64,000 nt of DNA from Streptomyces sp. NBC_00414 (lineage in GTDB: Bacteria > Actinomycetota > Actinomycetes > Streptomycetales > Streptomycetaceae): the NCBI RefSeq assembly GCF_036038375.1, contig NZ_CP107935.1, positions 2,604,001-2,668,000 on the forward strand, in the 5' to 3' direction. Each line of letters starts with the position of its first letter. The first letter of the stretch is position 1. The notes under the pieces are model-generated. The model saw nothing but the letters and a program-made list of their open reading frames with translations. It ran no database searches and had not been told where the DNA came from. This document shows positions 51,726 to 62,034 of this stretch, piece after piece. The position numbers were made by a program, and so were the translations under genes.

Positions 51726-54227
<2,502 letters not shown>

Positions 54228-55091
54228 TCAGCCGCGGACCGCTCGGCCTACTTCCGCCCGGAGGGCGACGAACTCCCGCAACCCCCGCGTAGCGATCTGG
54301 TCCCGCTCACCGGGAAGCGTGACCGCCAGATCGAGGATCACTCGTGAACCCGGACCGGCGGAGAGAACGACCACCCGATCCCCCACGTACACACTCTCGT
54401 CGATGTCATGAGTGACGAAGACGATCGTCGTGCCATCGCTCCGGTGAACCTCCAGCAGAAGATCCTCCAGGTCCTCACGCGTCTGGGCGTCGAGAGAACC
54501 GAAGGGCTCGTCCATGAGCAGCAGGGACGGTCGGCAGACCAACGCACGGGCGATGGCGACCCGCTGCTGCATACCCCCGGACAGCTGCCAGGGATGCCGG
54601 CGCCCCGCACCGCGAAGACCCACCCGTTCCAGCATCCGCTCGGCTTCGTCCCGCCGCTCCGAACGCCCGAGTCCCCGCCGCCGCAGGGGAAGCGCGACGT
54701 TCTCGCGGACCGAGAGCCAGGGGAAGAGCGACCGCCCGTAGTCCTGGAAGACGACGGCCAGCCGGTCCGGCACCCCGGTGACGGGCGCCCCGTCGACGAA
54801 GACGGTTCCCTCCCGTGGGGGCAGCAGCCCCGCGACGGTCCGCAGCAGGGTCGACTTGCCGCAGCCGGACGGGCCGACGACACAGAGGAGTTGGCCCTCG
54901 GGGACGGTGAGCGTGATGTCCCGCAGGACGGGGTGGTCGCCGTACCACTGGCCGACCGAGTCGAGGCGCAGCAAGCCGGCCGGCTCTCCTGTACCCGGCG
55001 TTCCCGCTTCCGTTCCCGTAGCCGCCTCCGTTCCTGTATCCGTTTCCGTTCCCGTGTCCGTTTCCGTTCCCGTGTCCGGTTCCGGCTTCAT
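54228..55091 (-). CDS. ABC transporter ATP-binding protein (SsuB/TauB type)
   Basis: The 287-residue ATPase has Walker A GPSGCGKST, signature [16 protein letters not shown], Walker B LLLMDEPFGSLD and the switch His in VTHDIDES. The first 38 residues are an unusual Thr/Gly/Glu/Asp repeat, ETDTGTETDTGTE, encoded by tandem GGAACGGAAACGGACAC units, with no counterpart in normal family members. Its ATG at 55091 overlaps the permease stop by ATGA. It is the last gene of a four-gene importer operon whose substrate is unknown. Confidence 0.88.
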   Translation of the reverse strand: MKPEPDTGTETDTGTETDTGTEAATGTEAGTPGTGEPAGLLRLDSVGQWYGDHPVLRDITLTVPEGQLLCVVGPSGCGKSTLLRTVAGLLPPREGTVFVDGAPVTGVPDRLAVVFQDYGRSLFPWLSVRENVALPLRRRGLGRSERRDEAERMLERVGLRGAGRRHPWQLSGGMQQRVAIARALVCRPSLLLMDEPFGSLDAQTREDLEDLLLEVHRSDGTTIVFVTHDIDESVYVGDRVVVLSAGPGSRVILDLAVTLPGERDQIATRGLREFVALRAEVGRAVRG

Positions 55092-55888
55092 GCCGGCCTC
55101 CCTCTGCCCAGCAGTCGTTTCTCGACCGCCAACAGGCCGGTGTTGAGTACGTATCCGAGTGCGCCGAGCAGCACCAGCGCCGCCCACACCGTGAGCAGGT
55201 CCGAGCGTGACTGGGCGTCGGTGAGGGTGAAGCCGATCCCGTTGGCCGTGCCGGGCAGCAGCTCCGAGAACACCATGAGGACGAGGGAGAGGGAAAGGCT
55301 GAGGCGCAGGCCCGCGAAGATGCGCGGCAGCGCCGAGGGCAGGAGGAGGAGCAGGAGTCGTCGGGTCCTGGTCAGGCGTAGTACGGCGGCCACTTCGAGG
55401 CGCAGCGGGTCGGTGTTGCGGACGCCTTCCGCCGTGTTGATCAGTACCGGCCAGACGGCGCTGAAGACGATCGACGCGACCTGCATCCGGGTGCCGAAGT
55501 CGAGGACCACGACGAAAACGGGGACCAGGGCCGGGGGCGGGACGGCGCGGGCGAACTGCAGGACCGGGTTGCAGAGGGCGTGGGCTCGGCGGGAGCGGCC
55601 CAGGGCGGTGCCGAGGGCGATGCCGATGGCCGCGGCGAGGGCGAAGCCGGCGGTCATGCGGGCGAGGCTGGGGAGGATGTTCTCGGTTGCGGCCGGGGTG
55701 AGGAAGGCGTGTGCGGGTGGGCCCGAGAACCACAGGTTGTGGGTGTGGCGGGCGATTTCTGAGGGTGGCGGGAAATAGACGCTGGCGTGTGTGCGGGTGG
55801 CCAGTTGCCAGGCGGTGACGGTGGCGGCGAGCACCGTCCAGCGCAGGATGGCGCCGCGGGTCGCCGTCGCGGCCTTGGACCGGCTCAT
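55088..55888 (-). CDS. ABC transporter permease (SsuC/TauC type), second
   Basis: The 266-residue membrane protein has about six helices, beginning ILRWTVLAATVTAWQLATRT. The EAA-like loop is AAVLRLTRTRRLLLLLLPSALP, in which the conserved Gly is replaced by Arg-rich sequence. It forms a pair with the permease encoded at 56085-56921, so the importer probably works as a heterodimer. A family A palindrome lies between the two permease genes, which may lower expression of this gene. The ribosome site before ATG 55888 is weak. Confidence 0.84.
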   Translation of the reverse strand: MSRSKAATATRGAILRWTVLAATVTAWQLATRTHASVYFPPPSEIARHTHNLWFSGPPAHAFLTPAATENILPSLARMTAGFALAAAIGIALGTALGRSRRAHALCNPVLQFARAVPPPALVPVFVVVLDFGTRMQVASIVFSAVWPVLINTAEGVRNTDPLRLEVAAVLRLTRTRRLLLLLLPSALPRIFAGLRLSLSLSLVLMVFSELLPGTANGIGFTLTDAQSRSDLLTVWAALVLLGALGYVLNTGLLAVEKRLLGRGRPA

Positions 55889-55912
55889 CGGCCGGCCTCG
55901 GCGCGGGGGGTT

Positions 55913-56075
55913 TCGCCCCCGCCGCCCCTGCCCGTTCCGTACCTGTGGCTGCGCCCCGGATCCCCTGTCGCGTCGGCGCGCTCGTCCTCGGACGCCGGAC
56001 GGGCTGAATGCATCAGCCCGTCCGGCGTCCGAGGACCGGGGGTTCGGGGGCCGGCCCCCGAGTCGGTGACGGGAA
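55913..56075. repeat. Family A palindrome copy 3, truncated, inside an ABC operon
   Basis: The left arm (TCGCCCCCGCCGCCCC at 55913-55928) and the perfect 24-base-pair central stem (55984-56007 with 56013-56036, 5-base loop) are present. The distal right arm is missing where the permease gene begins. The stem differs from copy 2 by paired changes (AA to GG on one side, TT to CC on the other). It occupies nearly the whole 196-base gap between two genes of one operon. Confidence 0.85.
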
Positions 56076-56084
56076 CCGCAATCC

Positions 56085-56921
56085 TCATCCCTGACTCCTG
56101 TGTTCCGGCGTCCAAGGGAACAGCCGACGCTCCCCCCACACCAGCACGGTATTGATGAGCAGCCCCAAGCCACCCGCCCAGACCACCCCCGCGAGCACGT
56201 CCCGCGTACCGTCCGTCGCCATGCCCGCCTGGGCGATGAAGATGCCGAGCCCCTCGCCGAAGCCCGCCAGGATCTCGGTGGCGACGGCGAGGATGAGCGC
56301 GATGGCCGCGGAGATGCGCAGGCCGGCGGCGATGAAGGGTGCGGTGGCGGGGAGTTCGACGCGCAGGAGGACCGACAGGCGGCCGAAGCCGAAGGCACGC
56401 AGGGTGTCCTTGGCCAGCGGGTCGGTCTCACCGAGGCCGTAGACGGTGTTGAAGAGGATCGGCCAGACCGAGGCGTACGTGATGAGCGCGACCTTCGTCT
56501 CCGTGCCGGAACCGAGCAGCAGGGACACCAGCGGGATCAGCGCGACGGACGGCAGCGGGCGCAGGAACTCGACGATCGCGCGCACGGCGTCGTCGACGAG
56601 GGGCACACTGCCGAGGAGCAGCCCCAGCGGTACGGCGATCGCGCAGGCGAGACCGAGACCGAGGGCCCAGGCGCGCACGGTGGCTCCGACTCCCTCCAGG
56701 AAGAGCCTGTCGCCCGCCAACTCCACCGCTCGTGACAGGACTTCGGAGGCGGGAGGCAGATAGCTGCGCCGTACCAGCCCCGCCCGGCCGACCGCCTCGC
56801 ACAGGCCGAGGGCGAGCAGCACGCCGAGCGCGCCGAGCAGCAGTTCCTGTCGACGTCTCACGCGCTCCCGCCCACGGCCCGCACCGTCCCCGTCCCGTCC
56901 TCGTCCCCCGCCACTCGTCAC
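56085..56921 (-). CDS. ABC transporter permease (SsuC/TauC type), first
   Basis: The 278-residue integral membrane protein has the EAA loop DTLRAFGFGRLSVLLRVEL followed by PATAPFIAAG and about six helices, starting LLLGALGVLLALGLCEAVG. The GTG start at 56921 lies in the last unit of a 7-base tandem repeat that also carries the stop codon of the preceding lipoprotein gene, so initiation is probably coupled to termination 18 bases away. It works with the lipoprotein, the second permease and the ATPase. Confidence 0.86.
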   Translation of the reverse strand: MTSGGGRGRDGDGAGRGRERVRRRQELLLGALGVLLALGLCEAVGRAGLVRRSYLPPASEVLSRAVELAGDRLFLEGVGATVRAWALGLGLACAIAVPLGLLLGSVPLVDDAVRAIVEFLRPLPSVALIPLVSLLLGSGTETKVALITYASVWPILFNTVYGLGETDPLAKDTLRAFGFGRLSVLLRVELPATAPFIAAGLRISAAIALILAVATEILAGFGEGLGIFIAQAGMATDGTRDVLAGVVWAGGLGLLINTVLVWGERRLFPWTPEHRSQG

Positions 56922-56944
56922 TCGTCACTCGTCACTCGTCACTC
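56912..56944 (-). repeat. 7-base tandem repeat across a stop/start junction
   Basis: On the minus strand GAGTGAC is repeated four times without change, plus a partial fifth unit. The first unit includes the TGA of the lipoprotein gene and the fourth the GTG of the permease. Because seven is not a multiple of three, gain or loss of a unit would move the GTG relative to the stop and change coupling. Confidence 0.88.
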
Positions 56945-57970
56945 GACCAGCAGCGTTCCCGGGTCGATCGGCTTCTTCAGCAGTCCCTGCTCCTTCATGA
57001 GGTCGGTGAGGCGGCGCAGTTGGGACACGTCCGAGGTCGCCGGGTAGGCCGGCAGCCGGATCGACTCGGCCTGGTCGGCGCTCACCTTGGTGTACTTGGG
57101 CAGTTCCTCGCGTACCGCGTCCTGGTCCTGGGTGGCCAGCCGCGCCGCCGCGGCGATCGCCCGCTGGAAGGCCGCCGCGGTCTTCGGGTTCTCGGACGCG
57201 TAGTCGCCGGTCGTGACGTATCCGCTGATCGGTATGGACTCCACGGGGGCGGAGCCGCCGTCGACGAGGACGCGGGCGTTCAGTCCCTTCTGGATGGCGC
57301 TGTCGAAGGGTTCGACGGCGTGGACGGCGTCGACCTGCCCCTTCTCCAGCGCGACCCCCATCTGCGGGAAGGCGATCTGCCGGTACTCGGGGCGGCCCGC
57401 GCCCTGTTGGCCGAGGATCGCGTTCAGTGTCAGCGACTGGATGTTGTTGAGGATGTTGACGGCGACCTTCTTGCCCTCGAGGTCGGCGACGCTGCGGATG
57501 TCCGAGTCCTCGGGCACGAGTACGTCCATCATGTGCGGCGCGACGCGGGCCCCCTCGGCGAGGATCCGCAGGTCCAGGGTGCCTTTCTCGTGGGCCTGCA
57601 GGAAGGTGACGTAGTTGGCGCTCGCGATGACGTCGACCTGCCCCTTCGACAGGGCGGGCAGTGCCTGGATGCTCTGCTGGACGGGCTGGATGCGTACGTC
57701 CAGGCCCTCCTTCTCGAACAGCCCCCGGTCCCGCGCGAGATAGAGGGGCGCGTCGTCCGCCAGGGGCAGCGCGGCGACGGTGACACTCGACCGTTCCAGC
57801 CCCTTTCCGCCCCCGCCCCCGCCCTTGCCGGAATCCGTGTCGTCGGACCCGCCGCCGCAGGACGCGAGGGTCATCGTCAGGGCGATCGCGACGGCGATCA
57901 GTCTTCCCGTGTGTCCCGCCGTGCTTCTCGCCGTGCTTCCCGCGCGGGAACGGTCCTGGGGCGTCGGCAT
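56939..57970 (-). CDS. ABC transporter substrate-binding lipoprotein (NMT1/SsuA-like)
   Basis: The 343-residue lipoprotein has lipobox TLASC with lipidated Cys 38, a Gly-rich linker, and an NMT1-type binding fold: VTVAALPLADDAPLYLARDR, then FEKEGLDVRIQPVQQSIQAL and GQVDVIASANYVTFLQAH. Ligands in this family include pyrimidine thiamine precursors, sulfonates and nitrate, and none is indicated specifically. It heads a minus-strand operon of four genes. The shared 153-base upstream region with the divergent secreted-protein gene contains an iron box, so iron control of this operon is possible too. Confidence 0.86.
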   Translation of the reverse strand: MPTPQDRSRAGSTARSTAGHTGRLIAVAIALTMTLASCGGGSDDTDSGKGGGGGGKGLERSSVTVAALPLADDAPLYLARDRGLFEKEGLDVRIQPVQQSIQALPALSKGQVDVIASANYVTFLQAHEKGTLDLRILAEGARVAPHMMDVLVPEDSDIRSVADLEGKKVAVNILNNIQSLTLNAILGQQGAGRPEYRQIAFPQMGVALEKGQVDAVHAVEPFDSAIQKGLNARVLVDGGSAPVESIPISGYVTTGDYASENPKTAAAFQRAIAAAARLATQDQDAVREELPKYTKVSADQAESIRLPAYPATSDVSQLRRLTDLMKEQGLLKKPIDPGTLLVE

Positions 57971-58061
57971 GCGCGCATGATGACCTGTGGATTGACATGA
58001 TCACTACACATCTTTGCGCCGTTCCCCGACCGGGACCCCAGGGGCGTGGGTTGACGATCCA

Positions 58062-58092
58062 TTGACCTGCAACTTAGGTTTGCCTTACCTAA
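58062..58092 (+). promoter_or_regulatory. Iron box (DmdR/IdeR-type) overlapping a promoter
   Basis: TTAGGTTTGCCTTACCTAA at 58074-58092 is close to the 19-base iron-box consensus (TTAGGTTAGGCTAACCTAA). A -35 TTGACC at 58062-58067 and a -10 TACCTA at 58086-58091 with an 18-base spacer place the box over the -10, the arrangement for repression by iron-loaded regulator. It is 32 bases before the first secreted-protein gene. Confidence 0.75.
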
Positions 58093-58123
58093 GTGGTTCT
58101 CGCCTCCGAAAGGCCAACTACCC

Positions 58124-58681
58124 ATGAGATCCGCCCTGTTCTCCCGTGCCGCCCGTGTCGCGGCCGTCGGTGCCACCGCCGCCGCGCTGACGGTCGGGCT
58201 CGCCACCTCGGCCTCGGCCGCCACCGCCACGCGGTCCGTCACGGTGAGCGGCACGACGTACAACCTCTCGCTGACGGCCCCCGACAGCCTCTCGGCCGCC
58301 GGGCAGAACGTCACCGTCTCGGGCAGCGGCTACAACACGCTCCAGGGCGTTTACGTGGGCCTGTGCGTGATCCCCGAGGGCGTCGAACCGGGCAACCCGG
58401 CCACGTACACCTCCCGCCCGACCCCCTGCCTGGGCGGCGCCGACCAGTCCGGCACGACGGGCGCCTCGCACTGGGTGTCGAACTTCGGCGGCGGCACGGT
58501 CGCGAACAGCTCCGCCTACGGCACCGGCGGCACCTTCGCCGTCAGCGTGCACGTGAACCCGAACATCGCCTCCGGCCAGGTCTGCGGCACGGACGTCGAC
58601 TGCGCCATCGTGACGCGCGCCGACCACACGGGCAGCGGCAACCGCTCGTACGACGTCTACATCCCGGTCACCTTCTCGTGA
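58124..58681 (+). CDS. Iron-box-controlled secreted beta-sandwich protein
   Basis: The 185-residue protein has a signal peptide with cleavage after Ala 32 (TSASA). The mature part has strand-rich segments SVTVSGTTYNLSLTAPDSLS and NVTVSGSGYNTLQGVYVGLC, and a C-terminal VCGTDVDCAIVTRADHTGS followed by YDVYIPVTF. Two cysteine pairs probably form disulfides. The pattern suggests an Ig-like or neocarzinostatin-like fold, and similar small proteins occur near haem or iron uptake genes, but I cannot name a family with certainty. The upstream iron box implies expression under iron limitation. The stop overlaps the next start by GTGA. Confidence 0.75.
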   Translation: MRSALFSRAARVAAVGATAAALTVGLATSASAATATRSVTVSGTTYNLSLTAPDSLSAAGQNVTVSGSGYNTLQGVYVGLCVIPEGVEPGNPATYTSRPTPCLGGADQSGTTGASHWVSNFGGGTVANSSAYGTGGTFAVSVHVNPNIASGQVCGTDVDCAIVTRADHTGSGNRSYDVYIPVTFS

Positions 58682-60207
58682 CCGCGCCCCTCAGAACCCG
58701 GGGGCGGAGCGAGGTGCTCCGCCCCCGGGCGGTGGGCACTCTCGTCGGCGTCACCGCCGTGGTCCTGGCCGCCGTCGCGGCCGGTACGCCCGCCGCCGGC
58801 GCCGACGACCCGCCCGGCACCGGCGGATACGAGCGGTCGGCCCGCCTCACGACCGTCGGCAAACCGCTCGACCTGCTGCTGCACCCCGAGTCGGGAAAGC
58901 TGTACGTCGGCTCCGACACGGTCGCCGGTACGGCGGACGGCAGCCTGGCCGGGGTCTACGCCGTCGACCCGGCGTCCAACAACGTGCTGAGCTGGGTGAA
59001 GACGTCTCCCGGCAGCACCGGCGCGCCCGCCCAGCTGCCGGGCAAACGGCTCGCCGGGCCGTTGCCGGGCGACGGGGTGCACTATCTGGTCGGCCTGCGC
59101 GGGATCGCGGCCACCAGGGACGGGGCCGCGACGGGGAGCGGCGGCTGGCTCACCGGTACGACGATCACGCAGGCCAAGGCCGGTGCGAGAACCGGCACGG
59201 TCGTGGTCGTACGGGGCACGAAACTGGAGGAGGTCGCCGTCGGCGAGACCGCGGTGACCGTGGAGCGTTCCCTGACGCTGCCGGCCACCGGCGGCCCGCT
59301 CGCCGTGGACACCGCCGCCGGGCAGATCTGGGTGACCGACAACACCGACGGCGTTTTGCGCAGGGTCGATTCGGCCGACTTCGCGCCGGACGGCAAGGAG
59401 ATCGCGCTCGGCGCCGGAGCCGCTGTGTCCTTCCTGGAGTGGGACACGGAGCGCGGGGCGCTGTGGGCGGGGCGCGGCAGCGTACTGGAGGCGTACGACA
59501 TCGCCTCGGGCGAACTGGCCGCCTCCTTCGACGCGAAACCGGGCGACACCGTCGCCGATGTCGCCGTGGATCCGCGCTCCGACCGGGCGTTCGCGGTGTG
59601 GCAGGACTGGGGCAACCCGCCGGAGGAGGGCGACGGCGTGGGGCGGCTCGCGGTGTACGGCACGGCGACCCTCGAGGACCTCGGCATGAGCGCCGAACTT
59701 CCGGGCGTCAACGGGCAGTTGGGCAGTTCGTCCGTCGCGGTGACACCGGGCGGCGACTCGGTGTTCGTCGCGAGCCCCTCGGACGCCTCGCTCACCGTGT
59801 TCAGGGCGCCGGTACCGCCGACGCCCCCCACCTCGCCGACGCCCACACCGACGCCGACGCCGACGGATCCGGCGTCCCCGTCGCCTTCACCCGATCCGTC
59901 ACCCGGTGACACGGACCCGGGCACCGACCCGACCGACTCGGGCACCACGGTTCCCGTCGACGGTCCCGCGGGCGACGGGGACAGCGCGGGCGGCGCGGGC
60001 GGCAGCGGTGACACCGGTGGTTCGGGGAGCGGTGGCGCGCCGGGCACGACCGGTGGCGGCTCGCTCGGCACCACCGGCGGCGGGTCGCTCGCCTCGACCG
60101 GCTCCGCCGTGCTCCTGCCCGCCGCGGCGGGCACCGCGGCGCTGCTCGCCGCCGGCACCGCAGCGGTTCTGTGGCGCCGACGGACGAACGGAAGGCTGGA
60201 GCCCTGA
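58678..60207 (+). CDS. Secreted beta-propeller protein with LAXTG sorting signal
   Basis: The 509-residue protein has a signal peptide (about residues 20-42) and a propeller-like region of repeated strands (KPLDLLLHPESGKLYVGSD, GPLAVDTAAGQIWVTD, DTVADVAVDPRSDRAFAVW) up to about residue 370. A Pro/Thr/Ser- and Gly-rich stalk follows, then the sortase signal LASTG at residues 471-475, a hydrophobic helix and RRR. LAXTG is the recognition motif of Streptomyces class E sortases, so the protein should be linked to the cell wall. It is translationally coupled to the iron-box-controlled gene upstream, which makes surface binding of an iron source a reasonable guess. Confidence 0.8.
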   Translation: MTAPLRTRGRSEVLRPRAVGTLVGVTAVVLAAVAAGTPAAGADDPPGTGGYERSARLTTVGKPLDLLLHPESGKLYVGSDTVAGTADGSLAGVYAVDPASNNVLSWVKTSPGSTGAPAQLPGKRLAGPLPGDGVHYLVGLRGIAATRDGAATGSGGWLTGTTITQAKAGARTGTVVVVRGTKLEEVAVGETAVTVERSLTLPATGGPLAVDTAAGQIWVTDNTDGVLRRVDSADFAPDGKEIALGAGAAVSFLEWDTERGALWAGRGSVLEAYDIASGELAASFDAKPGDTVADVAVDPRSDRAFAVWQDWGNPPEEGDGVGRLAVYGTATLEDLGMSAELPGVNGQLGSSSVAVTPGGDSVFVASPSDASLTVFRAPVPPTPPTSPTPTPTPTPTDPASPSPSPDPSPGDTDPGTDPTDSGTTVPVDGPAGDGDSAGGAGGSGDTGGSGSGGAPGTTGGGSLGTTGGGSLASTGSAVLLPAAAGTAALLAAGTAAVLWRRRTNGRLEP

Positions 60208-60222
60208 GGGCGGACGGGCTGT

Positions 60223-60250
60223 GGAGGGCAGGGGCGCAGCCCCGCCCTCC
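60223..60250. terminator. Terminator with adjoining family B core
   Basis: GGAGGGCAGGGGC (60223-60235) pairs with GCCCCGCCCTCC (60239-60250) with one bulged base and a 3-base loop. A family B core in inverse orientation follows at 60251-60270. It lies between the convergent propeller and AIM24 genes. Confidence 0.6.
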
Positions 60251-60317
60251 AGGGGCGCGGGGAACTGCGCGACCGGCCCCCACCGGCCCGCGGACGAAGG
60301 CTGTCGGGTCTGCCGTG

Positions 60318-60995
60318 TCAGTGCTGCTGGGCCTTCTGCGGTGTGGCCTCGCTCGGCCGTACGACGACGAATCCCTCCCCCTGGAGCATCAACTGCACGG
60401 CCTCGCCCGAGCCGCCGCGGATCATCGAGCCGATGGACTGCGAACGGTGCAGCGAGGTCTGCAGGTTGGCCGTCCAGCCGACGACCGCGTCCGTGTCGAC
60501 GTACACCGGCCACTGCGGTGAGACCGGGATGACCAGCGGGTTGCCCTCGCAGACGAGACCGAGCCTGCCCTGCCCGGTGAAGACGCTGTTGAACAGTCCG
60601 CCGCCGGTGATGCCCGCGCCCTTCACCGTCTTGATCTCGTACTTCAACGAGGCGTCGAAACACAGGACGTTACGGCCGTTGACGGTGAAGACGTCACCGG
60701 GGTCGATGTCGACGATGAAGCAGTTCTGCGCCTCGTGCGCGAACCAGGCCTCCCCCTGCCCGCGCACCGCCATGAGCGGCAGCCCCTCGCCGGTGACCGC
60801 ACGCTTGAGCATGCCACCGACGCCCTGGCCTTTGCGTTCGAACTGCAGACTGCCGCGGTAGGCGATCATCGCGCCCTGCCGGGCGAACATCTCGCCGTTG
60901 ACGGCGTATCTGATCGACTTGGCGTTCTGCACGCTCATGCCCGCCGCGTCGGCCGGCTGCACCATGTACTCGCTGGAAAACAGATCACCCTTCAT
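60318..60995 (-). CDS. AIM24 family protein
   Basis: The 225-residue protein is a typical AIM24 member, with EMFARQGAMIAYRGSLQFER, the central GEGLPLMAVRGQGEAWFA, FTVNGRNVLCFDASLKYEI and the C-terminal GGSGEAVQLMLQGEGFVVV. The family forms beta-roll or TRAP-like trimers and is named after a yeast mitochondrial protein; the bacterial function is not defined. ATG 60995 begins MKGDLFSSEYM, the usual start. The region upstream carries no regulator gene. Confidence 0.88.
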   Translation of the reverse strand: MKGDLFSSEYMVQPADAAGMSVQNAKSIRYAVNGEMFARQGAMIAYRGSLQFERKGQGVGGMLKRAVTGEGLPLMAVRGQGEAWFAHEAQNCFIVDIDPGDVFTVNGRNVLCFDASLKYEIKTVKGAGITGGGLFNSVFTGQGRLGLVCEGNPLVIPVSPQWPVYVDTDAVVGWTANLQTSLHRSQSIGSMIRGGSGEAVQLMLQGEGFVVVRPSEATPQKAQQH

Positions 60996-61427
60996 CCGGG
61001 CATCCTGTCCCGCGAGGCGTCGGTTCCACCATCCCGCGACAGGAGAAAAGGCGCCGCCGAAAGTATTCGGCCGCACGACGAAAGGCAGTGGGTGAAGGCA
61101 GGGCGGCGAAAGGCGGGGGCGGCCGACGCCCGCTCGCGTCGGCCGCCCCCGCGGGGCCTTTCGGCCCCACCCTGTGGGGGGGGTGGTCATCGGTCCCCGG
61201 TCGGCCGTCCACCGGCCGTCGTGCGTCGTGCGTCGGCCGGTCGGGGTATTACCCGCGGTTCGGCCGTGGCTCGACGATAGGCGGCCGCGCCCCCTCCCGG
61301 ATACGGGGAAAACCCTCGATCCACGCCCGAGAGCCCCTAGGCCGTGTCCCGCGGAGGGCCTCCACCGCGTCCGCAGGGCGCCTCCGCCGTGCCCGCAGGG
61401 CGTCTCTGGCGCGTCCGCAGAGCGCCG
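60996..61427. other. Gene-free stretch with terminator hairpins
   Basis: No credible gene is seen in these 432 bases. They hold a strong hairpin (listed separately), a second small hairpin GGGGCC-TTTC-GGCCCC just after it at 61153-61168, and degenerate tandem repeats near the TetR gene end. Confidence 0.6.
61115..61150. terminator. Perfect 15-bp hairpin
   Basis: GGGGGCGGCCGACGC at 61115-61129 and its exact complement at 61136-61150 enclose a 6-base loop. On the minus strand it lies 278 bases beyond the TetR stop and 120 bases before the AIM24 start, so it may terminate the TetR transcript and insulate AIM24. Confidence 0.65.
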
Positions 61428-61431
61428 CTAG
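61341..61431. repeat. Degenerate 22-24-base tandem repeats at the tetR 3' end
   Basis: Four consecutive units share the pattern CCGNGTCCGCAGGGCGNCTC (starting near 61341, 61365, 61387 and 61410). The last unit includes the TAG stop codon of the TetR gene, so the array grew out of or into the gene end. Confidence 0.6.
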
Positions 61432-62003
61432 CGCCCGTCCGCCACCGCGAGGTCGGGCGCGCTCGTCAGGATCGCGCTCGCGACCACGTCGAAGAGGTGG
61501 TCGGCGCGTGGCGCGAGCGCGGGCTGGTCGCCGAGCCACGCGAGCCCCGCCACCAGCGCGAACAGATCGGTGCCGTCCATGTCGCGCCGCGCCGCGCCCG
61601 CTTCCTGGGCGCGGGTGAGGAGCCGAGCTCCGGCCGCGCGCAGGGTCACACAGGAAGCGTGGAGCGCGGACTCGGCGTCCTCGATGGCGGCCGCCATCAG
61701 CACCGTCACGCCCCGGTACTCGGTCGTCCACCCGACGCAGTCGCGCAGCCACGAAACGAGGGCTTCGGCGGGCGCGCCCGACTTTTCGAGGGCGTCCGCC
61801 TTCGCGGTCAGTTCCTCGAAGCTCGTGTGCAGCAGGGCCTCAAGCAGCGCCTCGCGCGTCGGGAAGTGACGGAGCAGCGTGGCGAGCCCGACGTCGGCCC
61901 TGCGGGCGATGTCGCGCAGCGACACGTCGACGCCCTGCTCGGCGATGGCGGCGCCCGCCACGGCGAGCACGTGGTCACGGTTCTTCCTGGCGTCGGCCCG
62001 CAT
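61428..62003 (-). CDS. TetR family transcriptional regulator
   Basis: The 191-residue protein has the TetR helix-turn-helix near the N terminus (VSLRDIARRADVGLATLLRH followed by FPTREALLEALL, residues about 26-58) and an all-helical ligand domain typical of the SbtR-like group (FALVAGLAWLGDQPALAPRA). It is divergent from an MDR oxidoreductase and the intergenic region is full of symmetric repeats, so it very likely represses that gene and itself. The inducer is unknown. Confidence 0.9.
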   Translation of the reverse strand: MRADARKNRDHVLAVAGAAIAEQGVDVSLRDIARRADVGLATLLRHFPTREALLEALLHTSFEELTAKADALEKSGAPAEALVSWLRDCVGWTTEYRGVTVLMAAAIEDAESALHASCVTLRAAGARLLTRAQEAGAARRDMDGTDLFALVAGLAWLGDQPALAPRADHLFDVVASAILTSAPDLAVADGR

Positions 62004-62034
62004 CGGTCGGCTCCTCTCAGCTCTACGGCTTGAC

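Noticed and set aside
54228..57970. Reading this ABC operon as a second sulfonate importer of the sulfur regulon
   Set aside because: The family includes many ligands, no sulfur gene is adjacent, and the upstream signal is an iron box; the substrate is left open.
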